This document shows, in pieces, positions 1-5,979 of a stretch of 8,114 nucleotides of DNA. Numbering within the stretch: position 1 is the stretch's first letter; the number at the start of each line of letters is the position of its first letter. The position numbers were made by a program, and so were the translations under genes. This DNA is from JACDBE01 sp051002015. Lineage in GTDB: Bacteria; Actinomycetota; Acidimicrobiia; Spongiisociales; UBA5794. The notes below the pieces were generated by a model, which worked only from the letters and a program-made list of their open reading frames with translations, ran no database searches and had not been told where the DNA came from. Location: positions 1-8,114 of the forward strand of contig JBPCMS010000014.1 of NCBI GenBank assembly GCA_051002015.1. Direction: 5' to 3'.

Positions 1-216
1 GCGCATCTCGGAGTGACCAGCGACCTCACCGAGCTCGCCACCACGGCGGCGGATCAGATCGCCGAGCTCAACACGATCGTCGAGGGACGACCGGACGTGC
101 TGACGATGATCCGCCAGCTCGAAACCGATGACGAAGGCAACGGGGTGATCTCCGGCGAGGCCCTGGCCGCCGAGATCGAGCGCTTCCTCCGCGGCCAGGG
201 CCCCGACCAGGTGTAA
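1..216 (+). CDS. PAC2 family protein (proteasome assembly chaperone-like), C-terminal end only
   Basis: This is the 3' end of a gene that begins left of the window; the frame is open from base 1 to the TAA at 214-216. The 71 visible residues are mostly helical and acidic. They contain LATTAADQIAEL, then PDVLTMIRQLE, then SGEALAAEIERFLRGQ. This matches the usual C-terminus of actinobacterial PAC2 (PF09754) proteins, where a helix with V..LE is followed by a 'sGd.LaaEiErFLR' tail. In actinobacteria such proteins are relatives of the eukaryotic/archaeal proteasome assembly chaperones, but their exact role is not settled. The GTG at 13 is in frame but is probably an internal valine, because the reading frame continues upstream and the PAC2 core is missing. 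A palindromic repeat begins 4 nt after the stop. The identification rests on a short tail, so confidence is moderate. Confidence 0.6.
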   Translation, partial: AHLGVTSDLTELATTAADQIAELNTIVEGRPDVLTMIRQLETDDEGNGVISGEALAAEIERFLRGQGPDQV

Positions 217-219
217 GCC

Positions 220-269
220 GAACCTCAGGTTCTGCGTACCCTGGCGAGTACCAATCCGCCGAAGTTCAG
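220..269 (+). repeat. Palindromic repeat copy R1, 3' of the PAC2 gene
   Basis: This is one of five related units in the window. It opens with the near-palindrome GAACCTCAGGTTC (220-232). A weak hairpin follows (GTAC 236-239 with GTAC 248-251, plus a C-G pair inside). It closes with ATCCGCCGAAGTTCAG (254-269). Aligned to R2 with one gap, both ends are almost identical while the central 16 bases mostly differ. It starts 4 nt after the PAC2 stop codon and is in the sense orientation of that gene. There is no T-tract, so a classical intrinsic terminator is not supported, although a 3'-end RNA structure is possible. Confidence 0.75.
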
Positions 270-300
270 CCACCACCGCCCCGATGCCCAACCCGGTGGC

Positions 301-351
301 GAACCTAAGGTTCCTGCGTGTCGCCACGACACGCGATCCGCTGAAGTTCAA
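301..351 (+). repeat. Palindromic repeat copy R2, tandem to R1
   Basis: Same architecture and orientation as R1, starting 81 bp further on. It has the palindrome GAACCTAAGGTTC (301-313) and a perfect 7-bp hairpin with a 3-nt loop (CGTGTCG 317-323 with CGACACG 327-333). It closes with ATCCGCTGAAGTTCAA (336-351). R5 on the minus strand matches it at 39 of 52 positions without gaps by my count. The downstream end of R2 abuts the first recognisable codons of the DUF559 remnant, so the repeat sits where that gene's N-terminal part should be. The ATG at 284 would translate through this repeat and is unlikely to be a genuine start. Confidence 0.8.
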
Positions 352-801
352 GACCGACGCCCGGCGCTGCTTGTGGGAGGACCTGGTGGGGGTTCGAGAC
401 GAGCTCGCCCGCCGTGGCAGACCCGGATCGACGTTGTTCCGGACCGTGATGAGCGGGATCGGCCCCGGCTTGGCGGTCGCGGAGAGTGCCCTCGAGGTAC
501 GCGGTCTGAGCCTGCTGGAAGACGGCGGGATGCCGGAGCCCGTCCAGCAGTATCCCTTCCCGTGGCGCGAGGCTGGGGAGGGTCGGATCGACCTGGCCTA
601 CCCGGAAGCCCGGGTGATCGTTGAGCTCGACGGGCGACGTTGGCACAGCCGCACGGACAGCTTCAACATCGACCGCGAACGCGACCGCGCCGCTCAGCTG
701 GCTGGAGGGTGTTCCGGTTCACCTGGGACCATCTCGAGGCCAACCCGGACGAGTTCATCGCCACCGTTGCGCTGGCCCTCGCTCAACAGGCGGCCTGTTG
801 A
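352..801 (+). pseudogene. DUF559 domain protein remnant (AbiEi-like/Vsr-fold), 5'-truncated and frameshifted
   Basis: Family likeness begins around 356 (DARRCLWEDL, then ELARRGRPGS) and continues through PEPVQQYPFPW, RIDLAYPEARVIVELDGRRW and DRERDRAAQLAG. This is the DUF559 core, a Vsr/PD-(D/E)XK-like fold often found at the C-terminus of AbiEi-type antitoxin-like proteins in actinobacteria. At about 700-706 the frame breaks. Bases 703-801 in another frame encode the expected ending WRVFRFTWDHLEANPDE up to a TGA at 799-801. The break is explained by loss of one CTGG unit: two tandem copies are present and a third would restore AGWRVFRF. The usual N-terminal winged-helix half is absent and repeat R2 occupies that position. 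The ATG at 284 is in frame but would add only repeat-encoded residues. With both lesions the gene is probably non-functional. The biochemical role of this family is uncertain. Confidence 0.75.
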
Positions 802-889
802 TGGACACGGCGCTGGCGCGCCTTGACCAACCAACATCGTCGCCCGACCGACGCCATCTCGCGGCTCCTCGGCGGCGGCGCATCGCCCG

Positions 890-933
890 ACTTCAACCTG
901 AGCGGATCTACTCGGCACTGGCGCTCACAACCC
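890..933 (-). repeat. Palindromic repeat copy R3 (diverged)
   Basis: Read on the minus strand, the unit runs GGGTT, about 21 variable bases, then ATCCGCTCAGGTTGAAG (907 down to 891). The last block corresponds to ATCCGCTGAAGTTCAAG in R2, with 13 of 17 matching by eye. The central part pairs poorly, so this is a degenerate copy. It is tandem with R4, and the two share the AACCCGGGATCC stretch near 929-940. An exact 8-bp inverted repeat (AGCGGATC 901-908, GATCCGCT 936-943) spans the unit. It lies 3' of the AlkZ-like gene and in that gene's sense orientation. Confidence 0.55.
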
Positions 934-979
934 GGGATCCGCTACCAGGGCGCCTGGCGCCCAACCACAACCTGAGCGG
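930..979 (-). repeat. Palindromic repeat copy R4 (diverged), with a strong hairpin
   Basis: On the minus strand it begins with CCGCTCAGGTTGTGG (979 down to 965). It continues through a perfect 7-bp hairpin with a single-base loop (GGGCGCC 948-954, GGCGCCC 956-962) and ends in ATCCCGGGTT. The 11-mer AACCTGAGCGG occurs in both R4 (969-979) and R3 (895-905), 74 bp apart. The arm sequence is wholly different from those of R1, R2 and R5, yet the pairing is kept. No gene was recognised in 802-1032, and these two units are the only structure seen there. Confidence 0.55.
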
Positions 980-1032
980 CTCACACCCCCGACCGCCCGC
1001 CATGGTCCGCCACAGCCCGCGCCGCACCGCAG

Positions 1033-2032
1033 CTACCGCCGGCGGTGGTCGATGCATCTCGCGCCGAGGAAGGTGGCCAGACTGCCGAGGACCGGATCGA
1101 TCAGGGAGGTGTCGCCCCAGGCGCCAAGCACCTCGAGGGTCCCCGTCTTTCGGTGGAAGCGGGGCTCGATCCGGCCCACCAGCCGGTCGCCCACCAGAAT
1201 CGGGAGCACGTAGTAGCCGTACTCCCGCTTCGCCTTTGGCACGTACATCTCCAGTCGGTAGCGAAAGCCGAAGAGCGCCTCGGCGCGGTCCCGGTCGTGG
1301 ATCAGGCGGTCAAAAGGCGAGAGGAACGTGGCTCGGTCGGGGACGGGACCATCGGCGGCGTCGGGGGTGCGCCTCCCACCCGGATGTGGTGCGGCGGACA
1401 CCGAGGGCACGGAAACGCTTGTGGGCGATCACCCGTTCCGCTTCAGCCAGGGGGACGGTCGGGGTCTCCGGGTACCACGCCTCACCGAGGTGCCAGAGCC
1501 GCTGCCCGTCACGCCGGCCGACGATGGCGACCGCCCCGCGGCCGTGCAGGTACCCGAGCATGTCGGTGACGCCCCGACCCCCCGTCCAGCCGTGCGACTC
1601 CCTGGGCGTCACCGAACGATCCTCGATCTCGCGGGCCAGCAGCGGCCCGCGCCGCCCCAGCTCGGCCAGCACGTAGCGCCGGAACCGGGCGTTGACCTCG
1701 AGGAACTCGGCGCCTCGCCGCTCGTGGGCGTATCTCCCCCGACGGCGTCGCATCCGCGCCCGGACCAGCGGCAGGTCCTCGATGGGCCAGATGAACGCAC
1801 CCCACTCGAACAGGGCCTTGTCTTCCCAGAGCAGCCGATCGAGCTCGGCGACGTCGTACGGTCCCAACCGGCTCCACAGGACGAGCTGCTGAGGTGGGGC
1901 GACGGTGGAGATCGGGTCGATCTGCAGGAAGCCGAGGCGACGGACGGTGTCGAGGATGCCCGAGGCCGACCCGTCGAGGAGCTGGGCGCGCACCGCGATC
2001 CGGCGTGCCTCGTCCGGCGAAACCAGTCTCAC
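1033..2032 (-). pseudogene. AlkZ/YcaQ-type winged-helix DNA glycosylase, frameshifted and internally shortened
   Basis: The family (PF06224, HTH_42) removes bulky or crosslinked alkylated bases; E. coli YcaQ and Streptomyces AlkZ are the studied members. From a GTG at 2032 the protein starts VRLVSPDEARRIAVRAQLLDG and carries Q37-I-D39 in LGFLQIDPIS, the YcaQ-style Q-x-D catalytic motif. Conserved stretches follow (LVLWSRLGPYD, LFEWGAFIWPIEDLPL). Near 1368-1374 the frame breaks in a run of five C bases on the minus strand. Dropping one C joins GWEAHP to DAADGPVPDRATFLSPFDR, then LFGFRYRLEMYVP and REYGYYVLPIL. Between LGVRR and GWEAHP the family normally has several tens of residues of winged helix, and here only three remain (TTS). 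Corrected length would be about 332 residues, shorter than usual relatives. Longer upstream starts (for example at 2212) would overlap pepN and lack family similarity. Probably non-functional. Confidence 0.75.
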
Positions 2033-2058
2033 CTCTCGACCCCGATCGGGTCCCGACT

Positions 2059-2110
2059 CCCGAACATCGGGGGATGGCGTGTCACCGGGACACGCCGGAA
2101 CCTCGGGTTC
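2059..2110 (-). repeat. Palindromic repeat copy R5, 3' of pepN
   Basis: On the minus strand this reads GAACCCGAGGTTC (2110-2098), then a perfect 8-bp hairpin with a 5-nt loop (arms 2089-2096 and 2076-2083, GGCGTGTC/GACACGCC), then ATCCCCCGATGTTC. It aligns with R2 over 52 positions without gaps at 39 identities. It begins 7 nt after the pepN stop, in the sense orientation, just as R1 follows the PAC2 gene. It may act in 3'-end formation or mRNA stability for pepN, but the lack of a T-run argues against a classical intrinsic terminator. Confidence 0.75.
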
Positions 2111-2117
2111 ACCCGCA

Positions 2118-4621
2118 TCAGTCCACGGTGGGGTTGCTCTGGCGAAGGCGGACCCTGACGTCGAGACGCTCGAGCTGCTGAGCGGTGTACTTGCGGGCAC
2201 CGGGGATCTCATGCTCGGTCAACCAGGCCCTGATGTCGGCCGCTACCTCGGGCTCGGTCCGGTGGTGGATCTGCGCCAGCAGGCTGCGGGCGTTCAGCGC
2301 AGGGATCCGCGCCAGGATCTCGTCCCACGATCCCTTCACCGACTCCCATGCGTATGGCCCGGTCTCCCTCGCCACCCCCACCATCTGGGCCACGGTAGAG
2401 GCGACGTTGTGGCTGCGGATGCGGCCGTCCGTCGCCATCGCCACCGTCTCGTCGACGGCGGCCCGGTCGGGGACCACCGCCATGGCGGACCGGAAGCGCT
2501 CCTCGTCCTGGGGGTTCTTAGCATGCTGGAAGGCGCGCACCAGGTCGGCATGGACCGCCCGATCGCCATCGGAGGCCACGATCCCGAGCACGGCGGCGGC
2601 GACCTCGCCGTCGAGCTCATCGGTGCCGTTGAGCAGGTCGCCGAACAGGCGGCGGGCCTCGGCGATCGTCGCCGGATCCTTCCCAAGGCCTCCGAGCGCC
2701 CGCAGCGCGGTGCACCGGAACCTGCGCTCCAGGTCGGTCTCGCCCGGCGCCGGCGCCCATCCCAGCCGCTCCACCACCGGGCTCACCAGCGACCGGACGA
2801 ACGCCGCCACATCGTGACGGACATCGGAGGACACCGCCCGATCGATCTCGGCGAGACCGCCGAGGGTGACCTCCCACACCGATGGCTCGGTCTCGTCACC
2901 GAGGTGACGGGCCACGTCGAGGAACCGGCCCACCTCGAGATCGCCGGCGAGCACCCCGGCCATGGTGTCGGCGACGATGGCATACCGTTCGGCAGGCTCA
3001 AGCCCTGGCAGGTCCTCCACGATCCGCTCGGCGAGGTCGTGCGCATAGGTCACCCGGTAGTAGCCCTGGCCACCGGCGTTGACCACCAGCCCATCGCCCG
3101 CCTCGATGGTGGTGTCCTCTCCAACGACCAGCCTCCCCTCCCCGGCGCCGCTGCGGTACAGGACCGGCACCTTCCACCGCTGGTCGCTGCCGCCGATGAA
3201 CTGGAAGTGCCGCTGAGCCAGCCGGTAGTCACCGTCTTGGCGGGTCACGTCGATGCGGGGGTGGCCGCCCTGGAGGATCCAGGTGTCCATGATCTCACCC
3301 ACCGGCTCGCCCGACTCGGCCTCGAGCGCGGCCCACAGGTCAGCGGTCTCCGTGTTGCCGTAGGCGTGGGTCTTGAGATAACGGGAGATGCCGCGGCGGA
3401 AGTCTCCTCGCCGAGGTACTGCTCCAGCATGCGCAGCACCGAGGCGCCTTTCTCGTAGGTGAGGACGTCGAACATCTCGTTTGCCTCCTCGGGGGAGGCG
3501 ACCGGGAACTCTATGGGTCTGGTGGTGGCCAGCCCGTCGACATCCATCGAGGCGTTGCGGTCCGACCCGAACGACGGCCAGCGCTCCCAATCGGGGCGAT
3601 GGGCGGTGACGCATTTCATCTCCCTGAAGGTGGCGAACGCCTCATTGAGCCAGATCCCGTTCCACCACTTCATCGTCACCAGGTCACCGAACCACATGTG
3701 GGCCAGCTCGTGGGCGATGACGTCGGCAACCCGTTGCAGCTCGTTCTGGGTGGCTCGCTCCGGGTCGACCAGCAGCACCGACTCGCGGTAGGTGACCGCC
3801 CCCAGGTTCTCCATCGCCCCGAAGGCGAAGTCGGGGATCCCGATCATGTCGACCTTGTCCCCGGGATAGGGGATGTCGTAGTAGTCGGCGAGGAAGCGGA
3901 GGGCGAAGGCGCCGGCGTCGAGGGCGAAGTCGGCGAGGTGGATCTTGCCAGGCACCGAGACGATCCGCAGCGGCACCCCGTCGACGTCGTGCCACTCGGT
4001 GGCCTCCATCTCGCCCACCACGAAAGCGACCAGGTAGGTCGACATCTTCATCGTGGTGCCGAAGCGGACCCTCCGCCTGCCGTCCTCCGTCGTCTCGTCG
4101 GCCACGATCGGCGAGTTCGACACCACCTGCAGCCCCTGATCGACCACCATCGTCACGTCGAAGGTGGCCTTGAGGTCGGGTTCGTCCCAGCAGGGGAAGG
4201 CGCGGCGGGCCTCGGTGGCCTCGAACTGGGTGGTCGCCAGGACGTGCTCGACACCGTCGTCGTCCTTGTACACCGACCGGTAGAAGCCGCGCAGTTGATC
4301 GTTGAGGATCCCGGTGAAATCGAGGCGGAGTTGGTACCCGCCCGCCTCCAACTGGGTGTCGAAGGCGACGGTGGCCCGCTCCCGGTCGGGGTCGAGGGAG
4401 GCGGTCCCGTCCCATCGGGACCCGTCGTCGGCCACCAGGTCGGCACCGGTGATCTCCAGCTCGGCGGTGTTGAGGACGAGCCGGTCGGTGGGCTCGACCA
4501 GGTCGATGTCGATCACGGCGCGTCCGGTGAAGGTGGCGGCGGCGAGGTCCGGCTCCAGAGTGAGGTCGTAGTGCGAGGGGGCGGCGATTCGAGGCAGCCG
4601 GTGATCGGCTTCGGTGGCCAC
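2118..4621 (-). CDS. pepN: Aminopeptidase N (M1 family zinc metallopeptidase), interrupted by a one-base frameshift
   Basis: M1 enzymes release N-terminal residues from peptides in the cytoplasm. From a GTG at 4621, preceded by AGGAG with a 5-nt spacer, the protein shows the N-terminal beta-domain, the exopeptidase motif GAMEN (268-272), and the zinc site HELAH (304-308) with E327 in WLNEAFATF. The transition-state tyrosine is Y389 in YEKGASVL. At about 3404 the frame breaks after LEQYLGEE (residue 406). Restoring one G gives EEDFRRGISRYLKTHAYGN, and the other frame then runs unbroken through ILQGGHPRIDV and an ERAP1-like helical C-terminal domain to the stop at 2118. Corrected length is 834 residues, normal for the actinobacterial family. 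All catalytic residues lie before the break. As written, translation would end at 3245 after 458 residues, without the C-terminal domain. There is no slippery heptamer at the break, so programmed frameshifting is unlikely. It is either a sequencing indel or a recent inactivation. The 73-nt gap from the methyltransferase suggests co-transcription. Confidence 0.9.
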
Positions 4622-4694
4622 GGGAGCTCCTGACGGCGGTAAGGGGGATCGATGCTACCGAGCCGGAACTCACCCCGATCTGGACCGGAGTAAC

Positions 4695-5258
4695 TCAGAC
4701 CGGCTTCCGGGCCACCAGCATTGCCTCGTGGCGGCCCTCGGTCTCGCCCTCGACCAACGACACGATCTCCAGACCCGGCACCAGGGTCGCCGTCTCCCCG
4801 ATCCCCACCAGGTGGACAGGACCGGGGCGATCGGCGGGGTTGAGCACGGTTGGCTGGGCGAACACCAGGTAACCGCCCGGGGTCATCACCCCGGCGACGG
4901 ACGCCAGCAACGGTCGATTGAGATAGTGGTGGATCACCACGAGATCCCACGGACCGGCGGGGAGCGGCTCGGTCTCGAGATCGACACAGATCGTCTCGAT
5001 CTCCACACCGGCGGCGCCGGCGTCCTCCCGAGCCCATTGGAGCGCGGTGGGGGCACCGTCGACCAAGGTGACGGTCCAGCCGAGCCGAGCCAACCAGATG
5101 GCGTGACGACCCGGTCCCCCGGCGACGTCGAGCGCTCGACTCGGTTCGACATCGATGGCGTCGAGGGCGCCGACCACCGAGGCGGCCGGCTGGGTGACCC
5201 GCCGGCCCTCGGTCTGGTAGCGCCGCTCCCAGAGCGCCCTCTCCCCTGGTGCGTGCAT
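4695..5258 (-). CDS. Class I SAM-dependent methyltransferase
   Basis: This encodes a 187-residue Rossmann-fold methyltransferase without a membrane segment or signal peptide. Visible motifs are the SAM-binding glycine loop LDVAGGPGRHA (43-53), the acidic end of strand 2 in VTLVDGAP (D67 likely binds the ribose), strand 4 WDLVVIHHYLN (104-114), and LTPGGYLVFAQP-like strand 5 (MTPGGYLVFAQP, 125-136). Size and the N-terminal ERALWERRYQ resemble small TehB/Methyltransf_25-type proteins, but the substrate cannot be told. A GTG at 5270 is in frame, but GAGGTGG lies 8 nt upstream of the ATG at 5258, so the ATG was chosen. It precedes pepN on the same strand, and its start faces away from the M28 remnant across a 134-nt divergent gap. 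Confidence 0.85.
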   Translation of the reverse strand: MHAPGERALWERRYQTEGRRVTQPAASVVGALDAIDVEPSRALDVAGGPGRHAIWLARLGWTVTLVDGAPTALQWAREDAGAAGVEIETICVDLETEPLPAGPWDLVVIHHYLNRPLLASVAGVMTPGGYLVFAQPTVLNPADRPGPVHLVGIGETATLVPGLEIVSLVEGETEGRHEAMLVARKPV

Positions 5259-5266
5259 CTCTGATC

Positions 5267-5273
5267 CCACCTC
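5267..5273 (-). promoter_or_regulatory. Ribosome binding site that sets the methyltransferase start
   Basis: GAGGTGG on the minus strand, complementary to the 16S anti-SD, sits 8 nt before the ATG at 5258. It overlaps the alternative in-frame GTG at 5270, which has no comparable site at a suitable distance. This favours the shorter 187-residue product. Confidence 0.6.
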
Positions 5274-5382
5274 GACAAACTACCCACGGTGGCGGCGGAA
5301 CAGGCTGGTCGATCTGGCGGCGTCCATCGTCGGTGGCTAGGTCTCAACTAGCGTGGGCGACCAAGCCCCCCGACGTAGATGC

Positions 5383-5389
5383 AAGGGAG
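5383..5389 (+). promoter_or_regulatory. Ribosome binding site of the M28 peptidase remnant
   Basis: AAGGGAG lies 3 nt before the ATG at 5393 and 6 nt before the adjacent in-frame GTG at 5396. The second spacing is more typical, so the GTG may be the original start. Either choice gives the same signal peptide apart from one residue. Confidence 0.5.
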
Positions 5390-5392
5390 ACA

Positions 5393-5979
5393 ATGGTGCG
5401 TAGACACCTTCTTCTGACCACGGCCTGCCTGCTCATGACATCGCTGGCGACACCAGCCGCCACCGCGCAGCCACAGCCACCGGACTGCGCCATCCGCAGC
5501 AATGACACCGTCGAGAAGCTGCTGGAGTGTGTCACCGTCGAAGAGACGTTCGACCACCTCCAGACGTTCCAGCGGATCGCCGACGCCAACGACGGCACCC
5601 GGGTGTCCGGCACCGAGGGCTACGACGCCTCGGTCGACTACGTGGTACGCCGCATGGTCGGGGCCGGGTAGCGGGGCTCCTGCACCTTCGAACTGAAGGC
5701 GGAGAATGCCGCCGCCGCCGGAGCGGTCGGTGTGTTGATCTTCAACCAGGGCAACACCCCCGAGCGTGAGGGGCTGTTCGGCGGGACGCTGGGCGACGGA
5801 TACGAGGGCGGGATCCCGGTGCTGGATCCCGGTGCTGGATCTCACCTACGCGCTCGGTGCCGAGCTGGCGGAGACGGAGGGGCTCAACGTGACGATGGTC
5901 GTGGACGTGTTCCGCGGCCTCGCCACTACCTACAACGTGATCGCCGAGACCCGCGCCGGTGACCCGGTCGACCGCGGAG
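5393..5979 (+). pseudogene. Secreted M28-family metallopeptidase remnant (PA domain kept, catalytic domain lost)
   Basis: The first 92 codons give a signal peptide (VRRHLLLTTACLLMTSLA, likely cut after ATA near residue 25) and the N-terminal M28 segment ADANDGTRVSGTEGYDASVDY. A TAG follows at 5669-5671. In the same frame after it comes a PA-domain piece: RGSCTFELKAENAAAAGAVGV, then LIFNQGNTP and GIPVLDP. The sequence normally lying between these two parts is missing, so an in-frame internal deletion probably made the TAG at its junction. GGATCCCGGTGCT is then present twice in tandem (5811-5823, 5824-5836). The extra 13 bp shifts the frame, and the original continues as DLTYALGAELAETEG to YNVIAETRAGDP. 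Likeness ends near 5966, before the zinc-binding catalytic domain, and the neighbouring ccmG ends at 5980. The intact ancestor would have been an exported aminopeptidase-like hydrolase. At least three independent lesions make this a secure pseudogene. Confidence 0.9.
5811..5836 (+). repeat. 13-bp perfect tandem duplication inside the M28 remnant
   Basis: GGATCCCGGTGCT occurs twice head to tail, followed by a partial third match (GGATC). Removing one copy restores the family reading GIPVLDLTYALGAEL, so the duplication is the direct cause of the frameshift here. Confidence 0.9.

Noticed and set aside
284..351. ATG at 284 as the true start of the DUF559 gene
   Set aside because: The residues it would add are encoded by repeat R2 and do not resemble the family, whose likeness begins near 356.
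220..979. CRISPR array
   Set aside because: Repeats are few, diverged, in two orientations, and their variable part is internal and self-complementary; there are no spacers of regular length and no cas genes.
220..979. Insertion sequence or transposon with a transposase
   Set aside because: No transposase, integrase or DDE/HUH motif is readable in any frame between the repeats, and no target-site duplication was found by eye.
1035..1046. Perfect 12-bp palindrome ACCGCCGGCGGT at the AlkZ-like stop codon as a terminator
   Set aside because: It has no loop and no T-run, and such GC palindromes are common by chance at this base composition.
621..1676. Plus-strand open frame of 351 codons running through the DUF559 end, the repeats and the AlkZ-like gene
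   Set aside because: It is low-complexity Arg/Ser/Pro/Gly-rich translation crossing unrelated elements, with no domain or credible start.
3396..3412. Programmed -1 ribosomal frameshift in pepN
   Set aside because: There is no X-XXY-YYZ slippery heptamer at the break, and M1 aminopeptidases are not known for recoding.
1905..3458. Long plus-strand open frame (517 codons) opposite pepN and the AlkZ-like gene
   Set aside because: It is antisense to clear M1 peptidase coding sequence, its composition is that of a GC-rich shadow frame, and no family motif is seen.
3599..4633. Plus-strand open frame of 344 codons
   Set aside because: It mirrors the catalytic half of pepN on the opposite strand and is rich in H, V, G and E as expected for an antisense frame of GC-rich code.
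5337..5354. Promoter -10 elements (TAGGTCT or TAGCGT) ahead of the M28 remnant
   Set aside because: No matching -35 element at 16-18 bp could be identified, so the call would be guesswork.
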